Below, one piece after another: positions 27,746 to 37,157 of a DNA stretch of 64,000 bases; within the stretch, counting starts at the first letter, position 1, and each line of letters opens with the position of its first letter. The notes under the pieces were generated by a model. That model was not told where the DNA came from, did not search any database, and worked only from the letters and a program-made list of their open reading frames with translations. The stretch spans positions 310,001 through 374,000 of the forward strand of contig NZ_VZPP01000005.1 in the NCBI RefSeq assembly GCF_008801475.1. Reading direction: 5' to 3'. The DNA is from Pseudomonas moorei. Lineage in GTDB: Bacteria; Pseudomonadota; Gammaproteobacteria; Pseudomonadales; Pseudomonadaceae. The translations under genes were made by a program, and so were the position numbers.

Positions 27746-29196
27746 TGCGATTGTCCGAGCTGAAAAACGCCGGTCGCAGCCCGAGCCTGCCGCTGAGCAT
27801 TCCGCTGGCCGATGCTGCCGGGCCTGCGCAGCTGCAGTTGTTGAGCCTGTTGCGGGTGTTGCCGGGGCAGCGTTATGTCGGTGCGGGCATCTGGCGCGGT
27901 CGCCCGGTGTTGGCCAAATTGCTGGTTGGTAGCAAGGCCGCCCGGCATTTTCAGCGGGAGCTGGAAGGCGTTCGTCTTCTCGCCGCGCAAGGCCTGACCA
28001 CGCCATTGTTGTTGGCCGATGGCCTCAAGGAAGGTGAGGGTGGTTGGTTGCTGTTTGATTTTCTCGAGAACGCCGAAAGCCTCGATGAGGCCTGGAAACG
28101 GGTCGAACACCTGCCCGTGCTGGCCGATGAACAAGCAGCTGTTCTGGCTGAAGCGCTGGGTGCGATCGGTCAAATGCACCGCAAGGGCCTGTGGCAGGAA
28201 GACCTGCATCTGGACAACCTGCTGCGCCAGGGCAATCGCCTTTATTTGATCGATGGCGCCGGGATCTGTAGCGAAACGCCAGGCCAGCCGCTGTCACGGC
28301 AGAAAGTGCTGGAAAACCTCGGGGTGTTTTTTGCCCAGTTGCCCAAGTCGCTGGAGCCATTCACCGAAGAGTTGCTGGTGTACTACCTGCTGAGCAACGG
28401 TGAGCATGCCTTGCCCATGGAAGCCTTGCAGAAGCAGATCGACAAGGTCCGCAGTTGGCGCCTGAAGGACTTCCTGAACAAGGTCGGTCGTGAGTGCACG
28501 CTGTTCAGCGTGCAGCGCGGCGCGTTCGGTTTGCGGGCGATTCGCCGCGAGGAAGAGGCTGCGATGTTGCCGGTTCTGGCGCAGGCCGATGCGTTGCTCG
28601 ATCAGGGCCGCTTGTACAAGACCGGCGGCGCGGCGAGCGTTGGCAAGGTCGAGGTGGGCGGTCGTGCGCTGGTCATCAAGCGTTACAATATCAAGGGTTT
28701 CGCTCATTGGCTCAAACGCTTCTGGCGTCCGAGCCGTGCCTGGCATTCCTGGCGCGAAGGCAATCGCCTGGCGTTCCTCGGCATCGCCACGCCCAAACCG
28801 CTGGCGTTGCTGGAGAAGCGTTTTCTCTGGTTGCGCGGTCGCGCCTACCTGGTCACCGAGCACTTGCCGGGGCCGGACATCATCGAGCGCTTTGCGCCTT
28901 ACGTCGAACGCGGCAATGCACCCGAAGCGGAGTTGGCGGCGCTGGATCACCTGTTTGCCGAATTGATCCGATTGCGCATCAGTCACGGCGATTTCAAGGG
29001 GCACAACCTGTTCTGGCAGCAGGATCGCTGGGCGCTGATCGATCTGGATTCGATGTGTCAGCACGGCTCGCTCGGCAGCTTCGCCCCGGCCTATGTACGG
29101 GACCGGGCGCGGTTCATGCGTAACTGGCCTGAAAACAGCGCGCTTTATCAGGTCATCGATCAGCGCCTGCCCAAGGATGCTTCCAGCGCTGCCTGA
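27745..29196 (+). CDS. Double kinase-domain LPS core protein (PA5006-like, InaA family)
   Basis: 483 residues from an ATG at 27745 with AAGGAG at 27731-27736; an upstream in-frame start lies inside the wapQ remnant and is not preferred. Two lipopolysaccharide-kinase-like domains are joined in tandem. The first has LWQEDLHLDNLLRQGNRLYL with LIDGAG (about residues 150-175). The second has RISHGDFKGHNLFW and ALIDLDSM (about 410-440). Both retain the catalytic aspartate and the metal-site IDG/IDL residues. It matches P. aeruginosa PA5006 in position. A role in core phosphorylation is inferred from family and operon. Confidence 0.82.
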   Translation: MRLSELKNAGRSPSLPLSIPLADAAGPAQLQLLSLLRVLPGQRYVGAGIWRGRPVLAKLLVGSKAARHFQRELEGVRLLAAQGLTTPLLLADGLKEGEGGWLLFDFLENAESLDEAWKRVEHLPVLADEQAAVLAEALGAIGQMHRKGLWQEDLHLDNLLRQGNRLYLIDGAGICSETPGQPLSRQKVLENLGVFFAQLPKSLEPFTEELLVYYLLSNGEHALPMEALQKQIDKVRSWRLKDFLNKVGRECTLFSVQRGAFGLRAIRREEEAAMLPVLAQADALLDQGRLYKTGGAASVGKVEVGGRALVIKRYNIKGFAHWLKRFWRPSRAWHSWREGNRLAFLGIATPKPLALLEKRFLWLRGRAYLVTEHLPGPDIIERFAPYVERGNAPEAELAALDHLFAELIRLRISHGDFKGHNLFWQQDRWALIDLDSMCQHGSLGSFAPAYVRDRARFMRNWPENSALYQVIDQRLPKDASSAA

Positions 29197-29365
29197 AACG
29201 GACTGTCGGTCCTGTCGCGAGTCAGCTCGCGATCGGGCCGGATCAGTTGCCCGAGATCTGGGGGACAGGTTTTTATGAACGGTCCTACACGATCTTGAGA
29301 AGCCATGAACTGTGGCCTGAATAACCTCGATGCTAATTTGCCTGACGTTTTTCGGAGGGCAGACT

Positions 29366-29701
29366 TTGACGATAAAAATGGCGGTTGCATCGAGTGCCAT
29401 CTCACTGACCCTGGCCGGTTGCGGAACCGCCTCGACCGTGCTGCAGGGCGACGAGGATGCGGCTCGGGGACTTCGAAGGCAAAAAACCTATTGTCAGTCC
29501 ATTCCCCGGGTCTATAGCGGCCTGGCCTACGATTTCTGCGTAATGAATGCGCCGCCCGATCCTACCGGAGTGCTCGTGCCGCTGGTATTGCTGGACCTCG
29601 CCCTGTCCGGCGCACTGGATACCGTTGCCTTGCCATACACGATTGTCCGGCAGGGCATGGATGGCAACATCCGCATTTACTGGCGCCCGGCGCGTGGCTG
29701 A
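29366..29701 (+). CDS. YceK/YidQ-family small lipoprotein
   Basis: 111 residues from a TTG at 29366 with GGAGGG 6 bases upstream; the ATGs at 29330 and 29378 are less well placed. The N-terminus MTIKMAVASSAISLTLAGCG is a lipoprotein signal peptide with lipobox LAGC. The mature part (TYCQSIPRVYSGLAYDFC, later LLDLALSGALDTVALPYTIV) is typical of the DUF1375 YceK/YidQ family of unknown function. Likely anchored in the outer membrane. It sits as a single gene between the kinase operon and the carbamoyltransferase promoter. Confidence 0.8.
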   Translation: MTIKMAVASSAISLTLAGCGTASTVLQGDEDAARGLRRQKTYCQSIPRVYSGLAYDFCVMNAPPDPTGVLVPLVLLDLALSGALDTVALPYTIVRQGMDGNIRIYWRPARG

Positions 29702-29760
29702 GTGCGCGGTGCGTCTTTACGAGGCTGATAACCGTAGGGTCATTCCCGGCATGTTTAAGC

Positions 29761-29858
29761 TATAATCCCGCCCTTTAGCTGTCTCTCGCCGCTTGCGAGG
29801 GCACATTAATTTTTGAGGCGCGTTGCGCCTGCATGCAGACTAAAGAGGCTAGACCCCT
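29761..29858 (+). promoter_or_regulatory. Promoter and hairpin leader of the carbamoyltransferase operon
   Basis: A perfect -10 hexamer TATAAT is at 29761-29766, with only a weak -35. The leader of roughly 90 bases after it contains CTCGC-CGCTT-GCGAG and AGGCGC-GTT-GCGCCT hairpins, then AAAGAGG before the GTG start. It probably starts the second half of the core operon. Confidence 0.5.
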
Positions 29859-31616
29859 GTGGCATTGACGATTCTTGGCCTGTCCGGCGCCCTTAGCCAT
29901 GATCCTTCCGCAGCCTTGTACATCGACGGCAAGCTGGTCGCGGCGGCTGAAGAAGAGCGCTTTGTGCGCGATAAACATGCAAAGAACCGCATGCCTTACG
30001 AATCGGCGAAGTTCTGCCTGGAACAGGCCGGCATCAAGCCTTCCGACGTTGATGTGGTAGCAATTCCGTTCGCACCGATCAGCCTGTTCGGCAAGGCGCG
30101 CTGGCATTACGCCAAGCGTTACTGGTACGCCCCGGACCGCGCCCTCGACGCGATCCTGATGGGTAACCGTCGCTACAAGCGCTATCGCAACAAGATTGTC
30201 TGGTGCCTGGAGCAACTGGGCTTCGACCCGAAGAAAATCAAGATCGAGCCGGTCGAACACCACTTGGCCCACGCCTCCAGCGCTTACCATTGCTCCGGTT
30301 TCAAGGAGAAGACCGCGATCCTCGGGATCGATGGCAAGGGCGAATACGCCACGACCTTCTTCGGTTACGGTGAAAACGGCAAGATCCACAAGATCAAGGA
30401 ATTCTTCGACCCTGACTCCCTCGGCGGCCTGTATGGCGCGATCACCGAGTTCCTCGGTTTCGAGATGCTTGACGGTGAGTTCAAGGTCATGGGCATGGCG
30501 CCGTATGGCGATGCCAGCAAGTATGATTTCTCGCGCCTGGCCTCGTTCGAAAACGGCGAGCTGGTGATCAACACCGACTACGCCAACGTCATCGGCCTGC
30601 GTCGCTATAAAGAGAAGGGCAAGGGTTTCTACTTCTCGCCGAAATTGATCGAGTGGCTGGGGCCAAAGCGCGAAGGCGACATTGCCGACGAGCCTTACAT
30701 CCACTACGCCGCGAGCATGCAGGCGCTGTTCGAAAAAATCGCGCTGCAGATGATCGACTACTACCTGGGCGACGTCCTCAAGCAGACCGGCAAGCTTGCC
30801 TTCGCTGGCGGCTGCGCGCTGAACGTCAAGCTGAACCAGAAGATCATCGCCCGCGACGACATCAAGGAGCTGTTCGTGCAGCCTGCGTCCGGCGATGCCG
30901 GCACCGCGGTTGGCGCCGCAGCCTATGTGTCCCACGCACGTGGCGTTCCGGTCGAGAAGATGGAGCACGTCTACCTCGGCCCGTCGTACAGCAATGAAGA
31001 TGTGATCGCCGCGTGCGCCCGTCACGAGAACAAGCCGAAATGGCGCAAGCTCGAAAACATGCCGGAGCAGATCGCCAAAATCATGGTCGATGGCAACCCG
31101 GTGGCCTGGTTCCAGGGCCGCATGGAGTTCGGTCCGCGTGCCTTGGGCGGTCGTTCGATCATCGGTTGCCCGAGCGTGGCCGGTGTGGCGGATCGCATCA
31201 ACCATCAGATCAAGTTCCGCGAGCGCTGGAGGCCTTTCTGCCCGTCGATGCTCGACACCGTGGCACCTCAAATGATCAAGATCGATCACCCTGCGCCGTT
31301 CATGACCTTCACCTTCGAAGTGGCTGAAGAGTGGAAAACCCGCGTGCCTGAAGTCGTCCATGAGGACGGTACTTCCCGTGCCCAGGTGCTCAAGCGCGAA
31401 TACAACCCGCGCTATTACGACATGATGAAGGCGCTGGAAGTCCTGACGGGTAACGGTGTGTCGCTGAACACTTCGCTCAACCGTCGCGGCGAACCGATGA
31501 TCTGCTCGCCGACGGATGCCTTGAACATGTTCTTCGGTTCCGATCTACAGTACTTGATCATGGAAGACATTCTAGTGGTCAAAGAGGGCGCCAACGCTTA
31601 TGACACGCTCGGCTGA
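29859..31616 (+). CDS. wapO: LPS core carbamoyltransferase (WapO-like, NodU/CmcH family)
   Basis: 585 residues from a GTG start (MALTILGLSGALSHDPSAAL). The N-terminal Kae1-like domain carries the VEHHLAHASS metal/nucleotide motif near residue 131. The C-terminal domain has GRMEFGPRALGGRSI, the family signature. It corresponds in position to PA5005 (WapO), which puts the carbamoyl group on O7 of heptose II using carbamoyl phosphate. The last 17 bases overlap the next gene. Confidence 0.9.
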   Translation: MALTILGLSGALSHDPSAALYIDGKLVAAAEEERFVRDKHAKNRMPYESAKFCLEQAGIKPSDVDVVAIPFAPISLFGKARWHYAKRYWYAPDRALDAILMGNRRYKRYRNKIVWCLEQLGFDPKKIKIEPVEHHLAHASSAYHCSGFKEKTAILGIDGKGEYATTFFGYGENGKIHKIKEFFDPDSLGGLYGAITEFLGFEMLDGEFKVMGMAPYGDASKYDFSRLASFENGELVINTDYANVIGLRRYKEKGKGFYFSPKLIEWLGPKREGDIADEPYIHYAASMQALFEKIALQMIDYYLGDVLKQTGKLAFAGGCALNVKLNQKIIARDDIKELFVQPASGDAGTAVGAAAYVSHARGVPVEKMEHVYLGPSYSNEDVIAACARHENKPKWRKLENMPEQIAKIMVDGNPVAWFQGRMEFGPRALGGRSIIGCPSVAGVADRINHQIKFRERWRPFCPSMLDTVAPQMIKIDHPAPFMTFTFEVAEEWKTRVPEVVHEDGTSRAQVLKREYNPRYYDMMKALEVLTGNGVSLNTSLNRRGEPMICSPTDALNMFFGSDLQYLIMEDILVVKEGANAYDTLG

Positions 31617-32730
31617 ACGCCATGTGCTGCAGTTCTGTCACGGCTATGACGGCCCGTTTCTGGACTGCGCCCGGCAGTACGCCAGCCTGTTCGCGGGGAC
31701 CGGTTATCGTGTGACCACGGTGTTTCTGACCGGGGTTGCCGACGCCGAAGTCGCCACGGCTTGCGCATCCGATGAAGTGTTGTTCATGGAATACAGCTCC
31801 AGGGCCATTCGTGGCCTGAAGCTGGGCGCCATCGGCGATCTGCGCAAGATCGCCGCCTCGCGCAACTTCAGTTTCTGCATTGCCCATCGCTTCAAGCCGA
31901 TTTATATCGCCTTGCTTGGCACTTCTTTGCCAGTGATTGGCGTGCATCACGCGTTTGGCGATTACAAGCGCGGCAGCCGTAAACTCTTCGCACGCATTTT
32001 CAGCAAGCGCCTGAGCCTGCTCGGGGTATCCGATGCGGTCCGCGATGACATGCGTGAGTGCTTGCCCAAGTGGCCTGCGGCGCGGATTCAGACGCTCTAC
32101 AACCGCATTGACGTGCCGGCCTTGCAGGCCAGCCAGCTGTCGGCCCGTGAGGCGCGGGAAACCCTGGGCCTGTCGGTCGATGCCTGGATTGTCGGCAACG
32201 TCGGACGGCTGCACCCGGACAAGGATCAAGCCACATTGCTGGAAGGTTTTGCCATGGCGTTGCCGGGTTTGCCGGCCAACAGTCAGCTGGTGATCCTCGG
32301 CAAAGGTCGTCTTGAGGAAGACCTCAAGGCCCAGGCGCGCGAGCTGGGCATTGGCGACCGTGTCCTGTTTCTCGGCCAGGTACCCGAGGCGCGGCGTTAT
32401 TTTCGCGCCTTCGATGTGTTTGCCCTGAGCTCCGATCGCGAGCCCTTCGGCATGGTGCTGCTCGAAGCCATGGCCGCCGGCGTGCCGTTGCTCGCCACGG
32501 CGTTTGCCGGGGCGAAGGAAGTGGTCGAGGACGTGGGTATTCTGTTCCCGGTGGGCGATGCCCAACACCTGGCCCAAGGGCTGCGACATCTGGCGGCAAT
32601 GGACGAACAGCAACGTCACCAGTGCGCCGAGCTGATGCTCGATCGCCTGCATGAACGCTTCTCCGACCGTGCGGTACGCGAGGCTTTCTGGCATTTGCCA
32701 CACGTTATCGAACTGGCACCGAGGGGCTGA
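31600..32730 (+). CDS. wapH: Core glycosyltransferase, GT4 family (WapH-like)
   Basis: 376 residues. An acceptor-binding half (HVLQFCHGYDGPFLDCARQY) precedes a Rossmann donor half with VGNVGRLHPDKDQATLLEGF and the EX7E segment REPFGMVLLEAMAAGVPLLA. By synteny with PA5004 it is the WapH equivalent, which adds a glucose of the outer core. Donor and linkage in this strain are inferred. It overlaps wapO upstream and shares one base with the next gene. Confidence 0.82.
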   Translation: MTRSAERHVLQFCHGYDGPFLDCARQYASLFAGTGYRVTTVFLTGVADAEVATACASDEVLFMEYSSRAIRGLKLGAIGDLRKIAASRNFSFCIAHRFKPIYIALLGTSLPVIGVHHAFGDYKRGSRKLFARIFSKRLSLLGVSDAVRDDMRECLPKWPAARIQTLYNRIDVPALQASQLSAREARETLGLSVDAWIVGNVGRLHPDKDQATLLEGFAMALPGLPANSQLVILGKGRLEEDLKAQARELGIGDRVLFLGQVPEARRYFRAFDVFALSSDREPFGMVLLEAMAAGVPLLATAFAGAKEVVEDVGILFPVGDAQHLAQGLRHLAAMDEQQRHQCAELMLDRLHERFSDRAVREAFWHLPHVIELAPRG

Positions 32731-33626
32731 TGCTCAACCGATTTCAAGGCTGGCGCGAACGTGGCTGGTCGGTAGCTGATGCTTCGACCTATGCCCAGGC
32801 CTGGCAGCGTTATGGCGGCAGCGTCGCCACTCATCCAATGGTGGTCGAACGGCTGGCGCAGTTGGCTGATATACCGGTTCGCTACCTGGCCTGGGAGCAA
32901 AACGGCGACGTCAAAGCGGCGATTCCGACCTGGGGGCGTGACATCGCCCTGTCCAAGGATGTGCTCAAAAGCAAGGGCAAAAAGGGTCTGTTCGATCTCG
33001 GCAATGCCGAGATCATTCTGCCGGCCGCCGATGATGCCCAGGTCCCCTTGCGTCATCGCGCTCGTTATTTGTCGGCACTGAACGAGAGCCGTTTTAGCGG
33101 AATCAAGTTGCAGGCCGAACAACTGGCCATGGCCCGTACCCCTGAAGAGTTGTCGAAGAAATTTCGCTACAACCAGCGTCGTGAACTCCGGTTGCTGGAA
33201 GAGGCGGGCGGGGTCGTGCGAGCGGTTTCCGAGTTTTCCAGTGGTGAGCTGGCGGCGATCTACTGCGACCTGTTCCAGCGCCGCTGGGGCTTTGCGGCGA
33301 CCGGCGCGGAACGTATGGCCGAGGTCATCGAGTTGTTGCGTGAGCTGTTGATCGGTTCGGTGATTTTCCTCAACGATGCACCGATCGCGATTCAGTTGGT
33401 GTATCGCGTCGAGACGCCGCAGTGGATCAGCGTCGAGTACATCAATGGTGGCGTTGACCCTGAAACCCGCGAATTCAGCCCCGGCAGCGTACTGAGTTTC
33501 CTCAATACCCAGAGTGCCTGGGAGCATGCCCGCGCGCTGGACAAACCCTTGCGTTTCTCCTTCGGCCGCGCCGACCGGGAATACAAGGAGCGCTGGTGCA
33601 ACCCAGTGCCGGTCTTCACCGTATGA
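32730..33626 (+). CDS. Mig-14 family protein (GNAT-like fold)
   Basis: 298 residues (MLNRFQGWRERGWSVADAST). The SKKFRYNQRRELRLLEEAGG segment followed by a C-terminal GNAT-like half fits the Mig-14 family (PA5003 position). Mig-14 supports resistance to cationic antimicrobial peptides in Salmonella and P. aeruginosa; the biochemical activity is not known to me. Placement inside the core cluster suggests it acts on LPS. Its TGA overlaps the dnpA-like ATG. Confidence 0.82.
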   Translation: MLNRFQGWRERGWSVADASTYAQAWQRYGGSVATHPMVVERLAQLADIPVRYLAWEQNGDVKAAIPTWGRDIALSKDVLKSKGKKGLFDLGNAEIILPAADDAQVPLRHRARYLSALNESRFSGIKLQAEQLAMARTPEELSKKFRYNQRRELRLLEEAGGVVRAVSEFSSGELAAIYCDLFQRRWGFAATGAERMAEVIELLRELLIGSVIFLNDAPIAIQLVYRVETPQWISVEYINGGVDPETREFSPGSVLSFLNTQSAWEHARALDKPLRFSFGRADREYKERWCNPVPVFTV

Positions 33627-35068
33627 GTCAACCCATGAGCCGCAAACAGCAACTGCTCAAGCGCCATCGGCGCAATAAACGTATCGGTCTGCTCATTGCC
33701 CTGGCGCTGTTGATCTCCAGCGGCGTCATGCTGACCTGGTGGTTGCCGCCGGTGCTCGCGGTGTTGGGCTGGATTGCCCACGAGGCCTGGTTTGCCGACC
33801 ATCTGTTCTATTCGCCCAAAGATGATTACCAATACAACTTCCCGCCTTACACCCCGCAGCCCAAGGTTCATTTGACCGGGGAGCGCTTACGGCTGGATGA
33901 CGGTGTCATGCTGGTCGACGACGCGACGCTGGTGTTGGCGCTTCGGGTCAAGAGCACGTGGCTGGGGCGCTTTATCGATCCGGTGGTCGAGTTGTCGGGC
34001 GGCGATCACCCTGACCGGCAAACGTTCGAACGCGGGGTCAACGGCCTGCGCTATCTCAACTTGAGTGGGCAGGCGCAAGCATTGTCGCGAGGTGAATTGC
34101 GTCTGCGTGGGCGTTTCTGCCGGCTGCTCGGCGAACCCGTGCTATGGGCCTTCGAACATCCGGATTATCGCCGCCAACGGGTGATGGTGATTGCGCCCCA
34201 TGCCGATGATGCCGAGCTGGCCGCCTACGGTTTGTACAGCCAAGCCGACGAGACCTGGATCGTCACGCTCACCGCCGGTGAAATAGAAGCCGAGCACTAT
34301 CAGCAGATCGGTCTGAACAAGGTCGAGGCGGCGCGACTGAAAGGTCGGTTGCGGGCCTGGGACAGTATCGCCGTACCTCGTTGGGCCGGCGTGCCCGAAG
34401 CCCATTGCGTGCAACTGGGTTACTTCTGTCTGCAACTGGCGACCATGCAAGCTTCACCGGCTCAACCGGTGGGTTCACGGGACGCGGATATTGACGACAC
34501 CCGATTGTTCCGCCATCTGAACCCCTTTGCCCTGCCTGGCGATGTGGACGGTTCGCCGACCTGGAACAATCTGCTGGCCGACCTGCGCGAACTGCTGCTG
34601 CGGGCGCGCCCTGAAGTCCTCGTCCTGCCGCACCCGACCCTCGATCCACACCCGGACCACATCTGCGCCCGGGAAGCTGTACTCGAAACGCTGCGAGGGC
34701 TGGAGTGGCAGCCGACCACTGTGCTCGGTTACGCCAACCACCTGCACGACAACGATCGTTGGCCAATGGGTGATGCCGGTCACGGCATCGCACTGCCACC
34801 TTTTTTCGATTCGTCGGTGCCAATGCAGCCTTACTGTTTGCCGATGTCACTGGAGCGGCAGCGTGACAAAGCCATGGCATTGGGGATGATGCATGATTTG
34901 CAGCCGCCGATGCCGTTAAAGCGACGCGTACGGCGGTTGATACAGTGGCTCCTGGCCAGTAGAGTTCCGCCCCTCTATGGCGAGAATGAGTTCTTTCGCA
35001 AGGCGGTCAGACGCCAAGAATTATTCTGGTTACTGCAGCATGTTGAAGCATCCGTGAAGCAGAATTGA
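33623..35068 (+). CDS. dnpA: PIG-L family de-N-acetylase (DnpA-like)
   Basis: 481 residues from the ATG at 33623, coupled to mig-14 by ATGA; another ATG lies 12 bases on. A basic N-terminus (KQQLLKRHRRNKRIG) is followed by one or two membrane helices (about 21-55). The PIG-L zinc motif MVIAPHADDAELAAYG is near residue 189, and HPTLDPHPDH is the distal metal site. P. aeruginosa DnpA (PA5002) has this position and is linked to antibiotic persistence; its LPS substrate is uncertain. Confidence 0.85.
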   Translation: MSQPMSRKQQLLKRHRRNKRIGLLIALALLISSGVMLTWWLPPVLAVLGWIAHEAWFADHLFYSPKDDYQYNFPPYTPQPKVHLTGERLRLDDGVMLVDDATLVLALRVKSTWLGRFIDPVVELSGGDHPDRQTFERGVNGLRYLNLSGQAQALSRGELRLRGRFCRLLGEPVLWAFEHPDYRRQRVMVIAPHADDAELAAYGLYSQADETWIVTLTAGEIEAEHYQQIGLNKVEAARLKGRLRAWDSIAVPRWAGVPEAHCVQLGYFCLQLATMQASPAQPVGSRDADIDDTRLFRHLNPFALPGDVDGSPTWNNLLADLRELLLRARPEVLVLPHPTLDPHPDHICAREAVLETLRGLEWQPTTVLGYANHLHDNDRWPMGDAGHGIALPPFFDSSVPMQPYCLPMSLERQRDKAMALGMMHDLQPPMPLKRRVRRLIQWLLASRVPPLYGENEFFRKAVRRQELFWLLQHVEASVKQN

Positions 35069-35121
35069 CGTAGCACGCGGCCTGACATGGCGGCATTTCA
35101 AGCATTGACAGGTGAGTTTTT

Positions 35122-36006
35122 GTGATTAACCCATGCCCGCGTATTTTGTTCCTGATGCCTTATTTCGGGCGTTGGCCATCCTGGATGCCGTTTTTTCTGG
35201 AGAGCTGCCGTCGTAATCCCGACATCGACTGGTTGTTTTTCAGCGACTGCGGGATTCCTGAAAATTTACCGCCTAACGTCACCGTCGAGAACATGATGTT
35301 GAGCGACTATTGCGGGATCGTGTCTGAGCGCCTGGGCATCGACTTTGCGCCAAAACAGGCTTACAAGCTGTGCGACATCCGGCCGGCGTTTGGGCTTATT
35401 CATGCTGACCGCCTGCAGGGCTATGATTTCTGGGGTTATGGCGATATTGATCTGGTATACGGCGATCTGCGCAGTTACTTCACTGCGGATCGGCTTGCCT
35501 CCTACGATCTGTTTTCCACCCACGAGCGGCGTGTCGCCGGCCATCTTTGCCTGATCAGGAACACCGCCCTCAAGCGTGAGTTGTTCAGGCAGATCAAGGA
35601 CTGGAAAGCGCGGTTCGAAGATCAGAAGCATCATGCGCTGGACGAGGGAGCATTCAGTCGCATCTTCCTCTGGCGCAAAAATTTCCCCAAGCCGTTGTTC
35701 AACCTGGTGGGCAAGTTCAACCCGTTGCGCCGACGCAGCGAATTCACCGAGGCATTCAGTACGCCCGGTGGTTGCATCAAGTGGCACGACGGCACGGAAA
35801 ACTTTCCGCGCAAATGGTATTGGCGCGATGGCTGTGTGAGTAATGATCGCGATGGCGATCGCCGGTTTCCGTATTTCCACTTTGTCTGCTGGAAGCGCAA
35901 CGAATGGTCATCGTTGCCTGAACCCGATCCGGCCGAGGTCAAGCGCCTCGCCGCTGAATCCGCCTGGGTTATCGATGCGACTGGTTTTCACCGGGGAGAG
36001 TTATGA
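35122..36006 (+). CDS. DUF6625 glycosyltransferase-like protein
   Basis: 294 residues from a GTG start (MINPCPRILFLMPYFGRWPS) with GGTGAG upstream. The motifs PYFG, KQAYKLCDIRPAFG and FWGYGDIDLVYGD are typical of DUF6625; the DxD-like D-I-D suggests a GT-A glycosyltransferase. Lies among core glycosyltransferases and overlaps the next gene by 4 bases (ATGA). Donor and acceptor unknown. Confidence 0.7.
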   Translation: MINPCPRILFLMPYFGRWPSWMPFFLESCRRNPDIDWLFFSDCGIPENLPPNVTVENMMLSDYCGIVSERLGIDFAPKQAYKLCDIRPAFGLIHADRLQGYDFWGYGDIDLVYGDLRSYFTADRLASYDLFSTHERRVAGHLCLIRNTALKRELFRQIKDWKARFEDQKHHALDEGAFSRIFLWRKNFPKPLFNLVGKFNPLRRRSEFTEAFSTPGGCIKWHDGTENFPRKWYWRDGCVSNDRDGDRRFPYFHFVCWKRNEWSSLPEPDPAEVKRLAAESAWVIDATGFHRGEL

Positions 36007-37157
36007 GCCAACGGTCAAAGGTTCTGCAATTGCAGCCGGACTACAACGTCAAGGCTCATGATTTTGCTGACCTCGCAGAGCAGATCGTCAAGGCTCTGCC
36101 GAGCGATCGCTATGAAGTGACAGCGGCGTTTTTGAGGGGCAAGCCCGGGCCGGGTGAGGCGGTGAGCCGTGCCGACCGGTCAGTGTATTTCGAGTTTTCC
36201 GACAAGGCGCTCAAAGGCATGCGCCTGCGGGCCATGTGGCGGCTGTATCAGTTCTGCCGCAAAGAAAAATTCGACGTGGTGATCTGCAACCGTTTCAAGC
36301 CCGTGAACATGATGCTGGCACTCAATCGTTGGTTGAAGGTGCCATTGTGCATTGGCATCTCCCACGGATTTGGCGAGTACGACCGTTTCTATCGACGCCG
36401 CCAGACCCAGCGGCTGATTGATCGGCACTGGCGCTTTGTCGGCGTGTCACCGGCGGTCAAGCAGTATCTGCTCGACTGTGACTGCGGCTTCACTGACCAG
36501 AACACCTACGCCATTACCAATGCCATCGACATCAAGCAGGCAGAAGGCTTGCAGCACAGCCGTGAGCGCGCGCGCGAACTGTTGAGTATCGATCCATCGG
36601 TGCGATTGATTGGTGCGCTGGGGCGGTTGGTGCCCGTCAAGGGGCACACGTATCTTCTGCAAGCGTTTGCTGCCCTCAAGGACAAGTACCCGACCACTCA
36701 GTTGGCGATCATTGGTGCCGGGCGCGAACAGGCGCGCCTGGCCGCCGAGATCGAGCGCCTGGGCTTGAGCGGTCGCGCGCATTTGCTCGGGTTCAAGGAA
36801 AACGCCTTACAGTACGTTCGCGCGTTTGACATCTGGACCATGCCGTCCCTGGCAGAGGGCCTGGGTCTGGCGCTGCTCGAAGGCATGAGCGGGCATCTGC
36901 CGGTGATTGCTTCGAACGTGCCGGCCATGCTGCCGTTGATCCAGGGTGCAGGCGGCCTGGCCATTACGCCGGCCGATGTGCCAACCCTGGTCGCGGCGCT
37001 GGATAATTACCTCGGACTGTCGGACGAAGCGCTCAAGGCCAAGGGTGAACAAGCTTATCGTTATCTCCAGGAACAACATGACATCGAGGTGTTCCGCCAG
37101 GAGTACCTGAATCTGATCGACTCTGGTTTGAGCCAGGCCCGGAAGGATCAGCCATGA
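36003..37157 (+). CDS. Glycosyltransferase, GT4 family (PA5001-like)
   Basis: 384 residues. An N-terminal half with SQRSKVLQLQPDYNVKAHDF and a donor half with IGALGRLVPVKGHTYLLQAF, ending in SLAEGLGLALLEGMSGHLPV as the EX7E-type donor motif. Translationally coupled to both neighbours by 4-base overlaps. Probably adds an outer-core sugar; specificity unknown. Confidence 0.8.
   Translation: MSQRSKVLQLQPDYNVKAHDFADLAEQIVKALPSDRYEVTAAFLRGKPGPGEAVSRADRSVYFEFSDKALKGMRLRAMWRLYQFCRKEKFDVVICNRFKPVNMMLALNRWLKVPLCIGISHGFGEYDRFYRRRQTQRLIDRHWRFVGVSPAVKQYLLDCDCGFTDQNTYAITNAIDIKQAEGLQHSRERARELLSIDPSVRLIGALGRLVPVKGHTYLLQAFAALKDKYPTTQLAIIGAGREQARLAAEIERLGLSGRAHLLGFKENALQYVRAFDIWTMPSLAEGLGLALLEGMSGHLPVIASNVPAMLPLIQGAGGLAITPADVPTLVAALDNYLGLSDEALKAKGEQAYRYLQEQHDIEVFRQEYLNLIDSGLSQARKDQP

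Noticed and set aside
29215..29232. TCGCGAG/CTCGCGA palindrome after the double-kinase gene
   Set aside because: Too short and without a T run to call a terminator or a full REP with confidence.
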